A stretch of DNA of 64,000 nucleotides from Zygnema cylindricum (lineage: Eukaryota; Streptophyta; Zygnematophyceae; Zygnematales; Zygnemataceae): NCBI GenBank assembly GCA_037447655.1, contig JBBHKE010003281.1, positions 124,001 to 188,000 on the forward strand, written 5' to 3'. The position numbers and the translations under genes are program-made. Below are positions 46,135 to 57,842 of the stretch, piece after piece. The notes under the pieces were generated by a model. It was not told where the DNA came from. It was given only the letters and a program-made list of their open reading frames with translations, and searched no databases. The first letter of the stretch is position 1, and each line of letters begins with the position of its first letter.

Positions 46135-46262
46135 AACCATAGTGTCACGTGTCTTACAACTCTTGGAGGGTTGTAAGTTGGCCGATGGACGATGGAATGC
46201 TCCCACTCAACTGGTTGTGATCTAGATACCTGGGAGAATAAGCATCCGAAAAACAAATCTTA
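46135..46262 (+). repeat. Dispersed hairpin repeat core, copy 5
   Basis: aaccatagtgtcacgtgtct, aagttggccgatggacgatg, gaatgctcccactcaactgg. The arms change to agttgg/tcaact. Confidence 0.9.
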
Positions 46263-46834
46263 GAAAAAACTGAAAGAAAAATCAGAGGGAAAAAAAAATC
46301 AATTCACATTTTTCACGCGTACAATTGCATTTTTCCGCCATGCACCACCACTCCCTCCACTTACACAGCCCTTCCTTTCACCCCATCTATTTTAAAATCC
46401 CCAGCTTATACGCTCCACCTTTTAAAAAAAAATAAAAAAAAATTACCTTAATATTTGAATGTCAACAGAAAGAAATAAAAAATAAATAACAAAAGTTTTA
46501 ACAAAAAAACTACTTCCACAAAAAAAAAAAAACTTAGAGGACAAAGTAGAAAATTATTTTATTAAAACTGAAGGTTCTTTTCAAATATTTAATTATTATA
46601 AATGATTAAAATTGATTATTAACAAAAGACTTTAATTACTTATTTATTTGTTTATTTATTTTGTCATTCTTATGATTATGTTTATTGTTATTTTTAACAT
46701 ATATTAATTGATTGTAATTACAAAGTTGTCATTATTATTAATCGTTTTTAATAAATATTGTTATTTTTATTATTCATTAATCATTATGGGTGTTAATACA
46801 ATGATTATAAATATTAATATATCATAATTATTTT
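46263..46834. other. AT-rich spacer
   Basis: No gene seen; ATT-rich from 46560 on. Confidence 0.6.
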
Positions 46835-49480
46835 GCCAGCTCTAGCCCTCTCCTCCTCTTCCCCTTTCACTCTCTCCCCCCTTCCCCCTCTCTAACTTTT
46901 TTACTCCCCCTCAACCCATCAATCCTCTCACCCAATAACGCGAGCCACCTCTCTACCTCTGTCTCTCCACATCTCTCCCCCTCTATTGCACACACTTCCT
47001 CTATCCCTCTTTCTCTAACTCCATCCACCTTTTCCTCCGTACACAATTTCCCCTCTCCCACTCTCACCACTTTCTTAACCTCCTTAACCCTTCTCACTTC
47101 GTCTCTAACTCTCTTTCTCTACACCGATCCCTCCCCTCTCCCTCTCCAACCACCCACCCTCTCAACCACTGCCTCTCTCCCCCTCTCTTCCTCCCTTCTC
47201 CTCCTCTAACCCACTCCGCCCTTCCTCCTTTCCCCAAATCCCCCTCTCCCCATCTCTCCCTCTTACATTTCCCCCCTCACTTATGCCTCCCACTCGTCCG
47301 ATTCCTCTTCCTCTTCCCCTCCCTCTCCGTGCCTTTCTATTCGACACACTCCCTCTTCACCCATCTCTCGCTCTACTTCTCGCCTCCACCAATTCTCACC
47401 CTCCCCCACCATCTTTCTCTCCCACCCACCTCCCTCTCCCTACACCTCTCTCTCATCCTCCCCTCTCTCTCTTTTTTTTTCTCCCTTTTTTTCTCTCAAT
47501 CCGTCTACCTCCCGCTCTCCCGCTCACTCGATTTCCCCTCTATCCCTCTTCCACTCCTCCTCACCCTGTTTTTCCATCCCCCCTCCGCTCCCTCTCCCTT
47601 CCCATCACACTCCCACTCTCTCCCTCCCTCATACTTTCGTTATCCCTCTCTCGCTCTCTGCCTCTCCACCTCTCGGCCCTCGTCCTCGTCTCCGCGTCTC
47701 AACCTCTCCCCTCTCTCCCCTTCGTACATCTCCCCCTATTTCGTAACCCACTTTTGCCGACCCTTCCCCCTCTGCCCAACCAACCCCTCCACCTCTTCCC
47801 CTCCAATTCTCCCCTAGCTCCCTCTCCCTCCCCCTCACACTATCCCTCTAACACTTCCCCCCTCTGTTGCTATCCCTCTCTTGCTCTACTTCATTCCCCC
47901 TCTCACTCCATATCCACATATCCTCCTCTCTCTCTCTCGCCCCTCTTCCCATCTTACCTCTCCATCACTTCTCCCTCCCCCCTCTCACCGTCCTGCCACT
48001 TTCCCTCTCTCCACCGTTCTCCATCTCCTCCCCCTCTTAACCTCTCTCTCTTTTCCCCTCTTTTCCCATCCCTCCTCTACCGCGTTCCCCCCCTGCCCCT
48101 CACCCTCCACCTCTGCCTCCGTCTCGCACTCCCCCCACTCTCTCTCCCTCTCTCACCCACACTCCCCCTCCCTCCCCTCTCCGCCTCTCCCACTCTAACC
48201 CTCCCCATTTCCCGCCCCTCTTTCCTCCACCCTTCTTTGTTCCCATCTCCTTCAGCCTCGTCTCCCCCTCCTTGCCCTTCTCCCACTCCCTCTCTTTTTG
48301 CCTCTCCCTCTTTTTCCATTTCTCCCACTCCTCTTCTACCGCTCTCCCCACACCCCCTCCCCGCCCCTCTCTCTCTCCCTCTTTCCCCCTCTCCCTATCC
48401 CCCTCTTCCTTTCCCTCTCCCCCTCTCCACCCTTCCCTCTTCTCCTTCCTCCACATCTCCCGCACAACCTTTGTCCACCTTTCTTCCTCTACCCCTCTCA
48501 ACCTTTTAATCTCCTTTCCCGTCTACCCTTCTGCCTCCCCGTTCCCATCTCCCTCTCTTTTTGCATCTCCATCTCCATCTCTCACTCCCCTAATTTTTCC
48601 CTCTCCCTCTCCCTTTCGCACCTCTAACACCCTGTTTCCCCCTCTCTCCCTTTCTCCGTCTCACTCTATTTCTCCCCCTCCTCTCGTCTTCCCCCTCTCC
48701 CCCACTCTCCCTCGTGTGCTCACACACTCTCTCCCGCGTCCTCTTCATCTCTCTCTTCCTCTCCCTACCTCCTCCATCACTTCCTCTATTCTCCAATTCT
48801 CGCCACTCTCCCTCTCCATACTCTCTCCCTTTTTCCCACTCTCACCATCCGCCGATCCTCCCTCCTACTCCGACGTTGCCCCTACTTTTTTGTCCCCCGT
48901 TTCCCCCTCAGCCACTCCCTCCACATCTCTCTCACCCTCTCTCCGTCTCTCAATCCTTCACGCTCTCAATCTCCCTCTCTTTCTCCTTTCCCCAGTTCCC
49001 CGTCCTTCCTCTCTTCCCCTCGTTCCCCCTCCATCTCCTCACTCTACCTCTTCCACCCCTTTCTTTCCGGTCTTTACCTTTATCGTCCACCTCTCTCTTC
49101 TCCTCTTTCTCCTCTTCTGTGCCACACCCCCTCCCCTCTCTCCCGCTTCCCCTCCCTCTCACCTTGCCTCCCCCTCTCTCCCTCACTCCACCCGCCCTCT
49201 CTATCGCCCTCTCCTTTTCCACTATCTCTTTTTAGTACTTTCCCTCTCCCTTGTCCTCTCCTTTCCTCTCGTTCCCTGTTCGCCTCTTCCACCTCTCTCC
49301 CTGTCTCCCCCTCTCACTCCACACCTCGCCCTCTTGCCCTCTCCCCATCTCCCCATCTTCTCCGTTCCCCCACTTCCTTCATTACCTCCCCCTTTTTTCT
49401 CTCCCTCCAACCATTCCCCTGTTCTCCCTGTCGCTTTGCTTCCTCTCTCTTTTCCCTCCCCGTCAATCCTCATTTCCACA
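46835..49480 (+). repeat. 2.6-kb CT-rich low-complexity tract
   Basis: Irregular CTCCC/TCTCC/CTCTC sequence with few A and very few G. It keeps plus frames open for over 400 codons; their P/S/L composition without any domain speaks against real genes. Confidence 0.95.
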
Positions 49481-49642
49481 GTGAAAAGACGTAAATTTCT
49501 TTAATTATGTTTTTTTAAGTAAAAACGCATGTCAAAATAAACATACAATTACATTTGTTTTTTTTTACAATTTTCAGAAATAAGTACGTGGTGAATAAAT
49601 AACTTCAACACACCACTTCCATTTACACCACTTTTGATACGT

Positions 49643-49765
49643 AATGTCTTACAATCCTTGGAGGGATGTGAGTTGACCGATGGACGTTGGAATACTTCCA
49701 CTCAACTTGTTGTATTCTAAATTTCTGTGATAATAGCATCCACAAGTCCAATCATAAAAGAAGAT
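49643..49765 (+). repeat. Dispersed hairpin repeat core, copy 6
   Basis: aatgtcttacaatccttgg, agttgaccgatggacgttgg, aatacttccactcaacttg, tail gcatccacaagtccaatcat. Confidence 0.9.
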
Positions 49766-49924
49766 TGGGAACAATCGAACATCAAAGGAAAAAAAAAAAT
49801 TAGAGCACAATGTTCAAAGACAACATCGAATATGTTTGCATACTTTTGACAAACTTCATTGCTGTGACATATTTACTGCAACAAAAAAAAAAAAAAATAG
49901 ACCACACTTCTAACGCGTAACACA

Positions 49925-50050
49925 ACCATAGTGTCATGTGGCTTACATGGCTACAAGGGATGTGAGTTGACCGATGGACGATGGAATGCTTCCACTCAAC
50001 TGGTTAAAGTCGAGCCATCTGTAACATTGGGTATCCACGAAATTAATCAT
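49925..50050 (+). repeat. Dispersed hairpin repeat core, copy 7
   Basis: accatagtgtcatgtggct, gagttgaccgatggacgatg, gaatgcttccactcaactgg. It stands only about 280 bp after copy 6. Confidence 0.9.
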
Positions 50051-51178
50051 AGAAAGAAGTTTGAAAATAAAAAAAATATAGAGGAAAATGAAGAGTAACG
50101 TCATTTAAAATTTCCCACAAACAATCGCATTTAATCATATGCATCTTCCATTTTACTTTCTTTTGTTTTCCACCTTAATTTTTGGTTCAATCTTTTACTA
50201 ATTTTATTCTTGTTTAAGAAAAAAAAAATACATAACCATAAAAAAAGCTTAAAAAAACATAAAATCAACATATTCAATTTCCAACAACATAATATCGAAA
50301 TTAAAAAAAAATGATGAAACATAAAAAAAATGTTTCCAAATCATGTTGAATTTAAAATGAAAAGATACATGTTTCTGTAATACCTCTCCCAGACACGTTT
50401 TGATAGATATTGCTTACATGTACATTCATATCTTATGCTTTGAATCTTGTCTTTTTTTCTTTTGTTACTTGCTTCAAAAAAAAAAGCGCTTAACTTTTTT
50501 GCTCCTTTTATTTGCTTCAAAATAAATTATTTTTTTCAAGTTACACCCCCGTACTTTTATTAAAAAATTGAAAAATGTCAAACCAATAAAAAAAATACCA
50601 TCGAAATATTGTTTGAAAAACAATCATTAAAACAATGCGAGATTATCAATCCAATTTTTTTTCAAACACAGTTACTTCCCTCGCTCCTTTTTTTTTCCTC
50701 GGTCCCACACACCCTCTTTTTTCCCCTTCTATCCCTTATAAATTTATATATGTTTCCAAAATGAGTTTTTATTACTATTTATTACTACTTGCTAATATTT
50801 TTTAATAGTAATCTTTATTTATTAATTATAATTTATCTTTTTCAATATCATTATTATTTTTTTGTGAAAAAATTGAACAAAAAATACACACTTTTGAAAT
50901 GCAAGTTTATCTACCTATATCTATTACTATCATGATCCCATCACCACCCATTATACCTTCTTGGCTCTTTCCTCCCATTTTTTAGTTTGTGTAAAATTCT
51001 ATAATAAGTTTGTCCGCCATAATAATGAATATACAAATACAAACAAAATAGCTTTTTCTTTGAATTTTTTTGATATGGTGTAATTGTTTTTGCGAAAAAA
51101 CACACCTTTTTATTATTTATTATTTTACAATTTTTTTTTTCATTAAGTGTTTAGACCACACTTTTTATGGTCAACTGA
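50051..51178. other. AT-rich spacer
   Basis: No gene seen; many poly-A and poly-T runs. Confidence 0.6.
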
Positions 51179-51340
51179 ACCATAGTGTCATGTGTCTAAC
51201 AGTATTGGAGGGTATTGGAGGTAGAGTAACTTACATTTCTGTCAGGGATGTCAGTTGACCGATAGACGATGGAATGCTTCCAGTAAACTCGTTGAGAGTT
51301 AAGACTCTGCGACATGGGGCAGCCACGAAACCAATCATAA
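51179..51340 (+). repeat. Dispersed hairpin repeat core, copy 8 (with inserted bases)
   Basis: accatagtgtcatgtgtct is separated from cagttgaccgatagacgatg by about 40 extra bases, including a second ggagggtattggagg. The tail reads gcgacatggggcagccacga. Confidence 0.85.
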
Positions 51341-52186
51341 AATTACTCACAATCACATTTTTTTGTTGGCATCCTAATCTACCTCATCCCTTTTTCCCCG
51401 CCCGCTTCTCCCTTCTCCCTTTGCATCCCCCCCGACTCTCCACCTAACCCACGCGCTCTCTACTCTCTCCCCTCATTTTTTTCACAATCTATCACTCTTT
51501 TTTTCCTTGGTTTCTATAAAAGAAAGATATAGGTCAAAATATCAATTTTTTGTTATGTTTCCTGAAAATTTCGTGCTATTTTTTTTTTTTTTCCTTGTTT
51601 TTCTAAGATTTGTTTTCGTATATAATTCTTTATGATTACTTATTGTTAATTTTATTTACTATCATCGATTAATATTTATAACATACAAATGATTATTACA
51701 AATTTCCATTTTTTATTGCTTTTACTATTTTTTTCTTATTTACCATACTTATTAATTTTACCATTCTTTAAAATTATAATTATATTTTTCATCCTTTATT
51801 ATACAAATTATTGAAATTTATGAATTGATGTATATTATTATAAATTTTATTGTACTCCTCCTCCCATCTTTATCTCTCACTCTCTCCCCCTCTCCCTCGA
51901 TCCTCCTTCCGCATCTCTCTCTTTTCCATCGATTCCTCTTCTCCTTTCCTTTTCCCCTCTCCCCTCTCATCTTCTTATGTCCCCGCCCCACCATCTCTAT
52001 CGCACCTGCCCCTCTTGCCCCCTCTCTCTCAATTTCCACCATTAAGCTACGTGAACTTTGAAAATCAGTTTTGCTATGAAAAAATGAAATGAAAATACAA
52101 AAAATGCTTTGCTTCCGACAATGCGGTACACTATTTTTTGCAACAAACCAATTCCAATTGAGCCACTTTTTTGATGCTTCATGCAA
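51341..52186. other. AT-rich spacer with a short CT tract
   Basis: No gene seen. A CT-rich patch spans about 51855-52040. Confidence 0.6.
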
Positions 52187-52215
52187 CTTTGTGTCATGTG
52201 TCTTACAAGTCTTGT
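52187..52215 (+). repeat. Dispersed hairpin repeat core, copy 9 (5' end only)
   Basis: ttgtgtcatgtgtcttacaa matches the start of the core; the rest is absent. Confidence 0.7.
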
Positions 52216-54527
52216 TAATATTTATCACTCCTCAATGTGACTTATTAATATTTTCATATATTGTGTATTATGCATATTTATTACAATTAATTGTTACCTT
52301 ATGGATTGTTTTATGTCAATGTACAAGTGCAAATTGGGTACAGATAGCTTGTATACAGGTTATGCGTACACTTTTGGGGCGTTCATGCTTACGATGAGCA
52401 TAACCTTCACATATGTGTAGTAAAATTAATTTGTGAAAAACTATCCAATTTCATAATTTTTGACAAGAGATTAAAATGAGGAGTTAGCGAATGTAAGACC
52501 AAGATATGTTTATGAAGTGGAAATTCTTATTGTGTACCCCTATTTGGAACAAAAAATACCTCGTTTACACAAATATTTCTAAATGATGGATAAAAAGTTA
52601 CTCGTTGCAATAAAGAGCTCCGTCCATAGGTGCTCATCATCTCCACTCTTTTACAAAACTCATTTTCAAGAGCATGGAAAAGCTTGATTGATTGTAACTC
52701 GCGCGGTTGTTATGGTTGAGTGGAGCGTAAATGAATATTGTTGAATAGGTATCTTCGGAAGATTTTTTTTCCTAACAACGTACTTTCTTGTGGATTTTAT
52801 AGTTTTGGTATTCTTGATGTGTTTAAGCATTCTATATTTTAGCTATGACTAATAATGTCAACACCAACAAATTTTAACACATCTACTTTTTAACACTCGT
52901 CTCATCATTATATGGTGCCTATTAACCAATTATCAACAGATAGAAGAAAATACAATAGAATGATGGTGTGGAACATATATTATATTGAATGTTGTTTCCT
53001 CATTTTCGAACGCTTATGGTATTAATTTGAATGGTTCAAAATTTATTGATGTTTTGTTCCACTCAATTTTGTAATTTTTCAAGTACAGTTCTAATAGATG
53101 ATGCTCTTGACTCCATGATTCTCGAGTCCATAATAATTGTGTTTCCCTCGTTGAAGATAGCTTGAGTGTCCCTGATAATTATGAAATAAATACACACATT
53201 TGATAGCTAGTAGGCTGTTTTTTTTGGTGATGTCTGTTTGTGTATTTTGATTGTGATTGACATTTTCCAAAAAACCACTCAGATTATTGTTTTTAGCATG
53301 CTAGCCATACGAAAACTCATCGTTCATGAGTTCCAATATCACCCACATGTAGGGATCCTGAATATCACAAAAACTTTGATAAAACACTTCATGTGATTTT
53401 TGGTAGCCATCTATCCGCAAGATCATAGGATGCTATGTTTTCGACCGTAGTCTTCGCCAACGAGAAGACACATTTTACAAGTCAAGAAAGTTAGTTCTTT
53501 AGAAAAGTCTTGACCTTTCGTAAAATTGGGCCAATGTGGGTGCCGCTTATTCAAGATAGTCACCATTCAGTCCTCAAAATGGTGCACTTTGTCCACCATG
53601 GAAGCAAAAGACATCACAGCATTGTACTACGAAAAAACATCCATATTCCACATCCTCCGCGAGGATATAATGGGTATTTCTACGCTTTACCTCCTTTTTC
53701 TAGATGTTATTGTGTTGTAGTTTGTTGATAGCAAGTAGTTGTTTTTGTCTAACGTTAGTTATTTTTCCACTAGAGACATCGATGGAATTGGAAACTCAAC
53801 AGGAAGATACAATTGTAAATATTCACAAAACCTTTTTGTTACCTTACCACTTTTGTTTTGCTAAACGTGATATAGCCTATTATTGAAATTTGGAGTTTTT
53901 ACGACTATTCAAATCCAATTTGAAAAGTGTACTTTTTGATAAACTGTCAAAAACATGATTTTTCTTTTTTAGTCAAAAAATTTGACCTCCAAAACAACAT
54001 ACATGCTAAAGATGACGTTCTTTCTTTTACTTTTTGTCTTATCACTATTCTCATCTCCTTTTTGACCACCAAAATTCATAATTTTTTGCATCATACTTCT
54101 AGATCCAAATATCATAATGTTGGGTCATTTTTGTCGTAATATTAGAAGGCTATTAGGTCACCTACACATAAAAATTGATCTTAATTGTTCGTCACATATA
54201 GCTTGGTGTATATTCCGCAATGACAAAGAAAGCTTGAATTTTCCCTGGACACGAACCGACATTAGTCTAACATTCAACAAAATTTTGTTTCAAAGGTTTT
54301 TACTCTATTTCTATAACAAAAATTGAAAATGTATAATTAAGTTTTTATTTTACTATAGCCATGTTGTACCCATTTTCTTATGTTTAGTTTTTGTACAGAA
54401 CATCCATCCCCCCTCCTAGAGTTCACTCACAAGTATTTCAATTGTGTAAGGTTCCCAATCTCCGGCGCAATGATCCCTCGCAATCCTCGATATAATAAAT
54501 CTCTGCACCGCCCACCTGCATAGATCA
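52216..54527. other. AT-rich region without recognisable gene
   Basis: Short open frames at about 53500-53730 are not supported by any domain, and two overlapping frames are equally open. No repeat core is present after 52215. Confidence 0.55.
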
Positions 54528-54999
54528 TTGACCAACATCTCCTTATTCCCTCCTCCCACCCCTCCCAATTCTCCCGTCCTCACCAGCTGTCCTCCGTGCG
54601 TTGCCGAACAAGTTCCCAATTTACCTCTCAATAAAACCCTCCTCTCTCGTATAAACCAAAAGCGATATATAAATGAATTTCCCCTAATTCTTTTACGCCC
54701 CACACTAGCCCCCCCCTTATATATCGCCTTCCCTCACCCACTCTTCCATAGTAAAATGCCACCCTTGCCTGTGGGATGTTTGGGGGAGGGAAGAGGGGGG
54801 AAACGAGGAAAAAAAGATGGGGGGGACGCTCGCTTTCCATACCACCGCCCCGAAAAACCTCTATCCACTGAAACTCCTATAACCTCTCCTCTCAAAACCC
54901 CACTGCTCCCCCCTCTTCCTCCCGACTCCTCGCTCCTTCCTTCCCTCGGTTAGATTTCCTAGAAATCCGGGATTCGGCATGTCCCACATGGGGAAAATT
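54528..54999. other. Pyrimidine-rich spacer
   Basis: CCCTCC-rich patches, a G-rich patch at 54784-54824, and no gene that I can support. Confidence 0.55.
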
Positions 55000-55082
55000 G
55001 AGCCGGCCAGGGCTCAAACCTGGGACCTTTGAGTTAAAAGCGGTCAACGCTGTCACCGCACTAACCACTGTGCCACCAGCTC
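55000..55082 (-). tRNA. tRNA-like sequence, probably a pseudo-tRNA or SINE head
   Basis: On the minus strand 83 nt fold like a class II tRNA. The acceptor GAGCTGG pairs with CCGGCTC over 7 bp (one G-T), the D-stem is GCAC/GTGC, and the T-arm CCAGG-TTTGAGC-CCTGG is perfect. A-box TGGCACAGTGGTTAG and B-box GGTTTGAGCCC are both present. The anticodon arm is poor, with only three outer pairs and no T33, so it is unlikely to work as a tRNA. A tRNA-derived SINE or a pseudogene fits better. Confidence 0.6.
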
Positions 55083-55189
55083 GACGTAGAGACTGACGGG
55101 TCCGTACCCATTTATTTCGGGCGGCTTCGAGTGTGAACGTAGCACATTACACACCGTATTGAACCAGCATTCACGTGCCAATCCAACAC

Positions 55190-55242
55190 TCTCCCCCCTT
55201 CCATCCCTCTCTCCCTCCCTCCCTCTCTCCCTCTCTCCCTCG
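55190..55242 (+). repeat. CTCCCTCC tract
   Basis: About 50 bp of CTCCCTCC/CTCTCTCC; its complement appears at 55452-55520. Confidence 0.9.
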
Positions 55243-55451
55243 AAACCCTTGAAGGACGAAATTTCATCGCAGACGTATCGCAGTATGTTTCTGAGGCTGT
55301 CCTTTCTTTCACTTCCCCCCTCCCCTCTCCCCCCATCTGTCTTCCCCCACTAACCCCTTAAGCCTTCCCAAGGCATTGCTTCAAAACCCCATCGCAGCAA
55401 AGAGCGCACTCGAGTAAGAACCAATTTTCAGTGCGAAATTTAGTGCGAAAT

Positions 55452-55520
55452 ACAGAGAGAGAGAAAGGGGGGGAATGGAGGGAGGGAGGGAGAGAGAGTT
55501 AGAGAGAGGGAGGGAGAGAA
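55452..55520 (+). repeat. GAGGGAGG tract, inverted relative to 55190-55242
   Basis: gagggagggagggagagaga-like sequence. Together with the CT tract it could form a long imperfect hairpin around 55243-55451. Confidence 0.85.
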
Positions 55521-55566
55521 TGAGCGGATCTTTCGCAGCAAATAGTGCACGCAGCAATAGCCACTC

Positions 55567-55900
55567 ACATTATATACACGCTACCAGAATCGTCGCATAT
55601 AAACAGTCTGTCACATTCAATGGCGGGAAAGTTCCCCTTGTTCTCGACGGCCGCCTTCACCGCCTCCAGAGCCGACTCTGCAGCACAAGTACGGACAGTA
55701 CGGACGGTACGGAAAGAAGCGTCAAAGGAGATACGTGTGAATATATGAGCCGCACGTCTGAAATAACGCGGAAATGAAGGAGGAAAAGGAGGGGAAAACT
55801 TACTGTCTGGCGCCGCCATGGGTCCGTTGTAGCGTCCCATTCCAAGTGCCACGTGGCAAGCTAAGATCAGCAATGTCACCGTGACTGTGGTGGCAGGCAT
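55567..55900 (-). CDS. Putative secreted protein, first two exons (partial gene)
   Basis: Exon 1 (55900-55804) starts at an ATG in good context and encodes a likely signal peptide, MPATTVTVTLLILACHVALG, followed by MGRYNGPMAAPD. It ends at a consensus donor, GTAAGT (55803-55798). A fitting acceptor (cttgtgctgcag, ending 55679) leads to exon 2 with ALEAVKAAVENKGNFPAIEC and CDRLFICDDSGSVYIM, ending at GTGAGT (55567). An alternative acceptor at 55758 would give a 46-nt intron but soon meets a stop. The open frame also continues through the intron without a stop, so an unspliced protein of 111 residues is possible. I do not recognise the family and could not identify the next exon with certainty. 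Confidence 0.45.
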
Positions 55901-56044
55901 GGCTGCGAGCTCGCCACGTCAGACGGATACAAAAGTTTGTTAGCGAACACCACGTGGCGACTTTACTGAAAGAAGAATCTCGATCGAGACCGATTAGGGT
56001 TTTGACGTCAGTGTGGAGAAACCGTTTGTTTTTCGACACGTGGA
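55901..56044 (-). promoter_or_regulatory. G-box-containing upstream region of the putative secreted-protein gene
   Basis: Two CACGTGG boxes (near 55953 and 56038) lie about 50 and 140 bp upstream of the ATG at 55900. CACGTG is the core bound by plant bZIP and bHLH factors. A further ccacgtggca at 55848 lies within exon 1. Confidence 0.45.
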
Positions 56045-56545
56045 GCTCTTGGACGTGAGTGAAGGAAAGTAACGTTTGACATTCCACCGACCTGTCGTAC
56101 GATGTACTATCTGTTAGTACTTGAATTTTGTTGACGGAATGAGGTACGGCCTATTTGGGAAGGTTCGAGGGGAGAGAAGCGTGACCTTCCTGACCACCCG
56201 TTGTACGATCTTTTGCGGAGCTAATTGAATTTTATTGACGGTAGGAGGTACGGAAAGAGTCGAGGAATGAAACGTTTGAGCTGCCGACCAACTGTCGTAC
56301 GATTAAATTCTGAATTTTGCTGACGGAATGCGGTACGGACTTTTGGGGAAGGTGTCGAGGAAAGAAACGTTTGACTTTCCGTACCAGCAGCTGTCTGTTG
56401 CGAGGTACTTGAATTTTATTGACGGAATGCAGTACGGCCTATTGGTGAATGTGTGTAGGAAAGTGACGTTTGGCCTTCGTGACCAACTGCTAGGGTTTAC
56501 GAATGCGGAGTACTTCAATATTATTGACGGGATATGGTACGGATT
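56045..56545 (+). repeat. Tandem repeat of about 105 bp with GTACGG motifs
   Basis: Four to five diverged units of the form tgaattttattgacggaatg, (c/a)ggtacgg, ggaaggtgtcgaggaaag, aaacgtttgac, ccgaccaactgtcgtacg. Confidence 0.85.
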
Positions 56546-56840
56546 GAGTGTAATGTCCTTGTTTTTTGCATACGTGTCATATAAAAAGTGGCGCTCGTAG
56601 CTGAATTTCATCCAGAAAAAACATTCAAGTTACACCATTGAAAGTACAGCCATCGAGGGACGAAGGACTTAAAAGTTGAATGACAACCGTACGATTGAAA
56701 TAGAGCTGGCTGTGGATTGGTCCGACATCGGCATGTGAAAGTGTAAAGATCCCCAAAAAAAAAGTACAGCTGTACCGCAAAACCTGGTCCTTGGATAAAC
56801 GGATCCGTACAGGAACATTGAATTCGATGCCATAACCACA
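56546..56840 (+). repeat. Dispersed repeat R1, copy 2 (uninterrupted)
   Basis: Matches 31110-31284 joined to 32498-32645. It follows the tandem repeats directly; copy 1 has a trace of the same repeat near 31000. Confidence 0.85.
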
Positions 56841-57192
56841 AAGGCCAGAATCGTTGACGCCGTGTATTTGTCCTTTTGTCGGTATCTGCTGTTTGTTACC
56901 CAAAAGGTACAGTACCGTACAATAGTAATGGCACCGAGCGAACCAATAGCCACGACTCATCCATGCGAATCGCGCAACCGAATTTGAGTACGGATTGGAA
57001 GGTTTCAATCCACATATTTGATTCTTTTTCTTTCGCAAAATTCCATTTGTACAACAAAATTCAAACGATATGTACTGAAATCCGTACCAATATGAAGTTG
57101 AAAGGGCGGATAAAAACTGCTTTGTAGATCTCGATATTGCGAGTTTCGGTTGTCGATATTTGTACTTTTGAATGGCTAAACGTGGGTTAGGC
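56841..57192. other. Unique sequence without gene
   Basis: Rich in gtac and cgtac words; no domain in short frames. Confidence 0.6.
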
Positions 57193-57200
57193 CTTCGTAT

Positions 57201-57834
57201 CATAGTTCAAAAGTAGGTGAAAGTAGGCCCGTACAATATGCCTATTGTACGCAAAACATACAATATGACCTTAAGACCCATATTGTATTGGCCTCAAAAT
57301 GAAAAAAAAAGGGAACAGGGTTGAGTTGCACATCGATCGAGAATTAAACGTCATGTCTAAATTTTGAAAAACATTTGGACAAAAAAATATTTTTCTGTGA
57401 GCTTTGAGGTATTTTTTATTTAAACCGTCAGATTTGGACGATCGGACGGTCGCTGATAAAAGTAGGTGATTTAAGAAGATCACATGAAAAACCCGTAACA
57501 CAACTTACGAAAGGACAATCTGTCATATTAGCGTCTGCAATTTTGAGGGCCACACTAAATAAGGCCTCAAATTGACCAATCAGGCAGTCCTCCGCGGTTT
57601 TTTTCTTTTTCCGGTTTTTTTTCCCACGGAATGTCATCCTACGCCGTGTCAGTTCGCTAAAAAATTTCGTCCGGCGGCGTGCGCTGTAATATGATCTTTA
57701 CGTCAAATTCGTACGTTCGCACAGGAGTGTGCACGACGCACACACATACAGTATGCCTCCTCTACGCTATTTTTGTGCAAATTTTTGTGCGCCTACCAAA
57801 GGCCTACCATAAAAAAGCCTACTTTTGAACTATG
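57201..57834. mobile_element. Non-autonomous hAT-like TIR element (634 bp)
   Basis: Perfect 17-bp terminal inverted repeats, CATAGTTCAAAAGTAGG, are flanked by a perfect 8-bp target duplication, CTTCGTAT (57193-57200 and 57835-57842). An 8-bp duplication and TIRs starting CA are typical for the hAT superfamily. No transposase frame is inside. A second inverted word, agtaggcc, lies just within both ends. Confidence 0.9.
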
Positions 57835-57842
57835 CTTCGTAT

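Noticed and set aside
47283-49504. Two plus-strand frames of about 410 codons
   Set aside because: Low-complexity CT tract; the frames overlap each other and have no domain.
53510-53728. Short overlapping frames as a gene
   Set aside because: Two frames are equally open, with no domain, start context or splice signals that support either.
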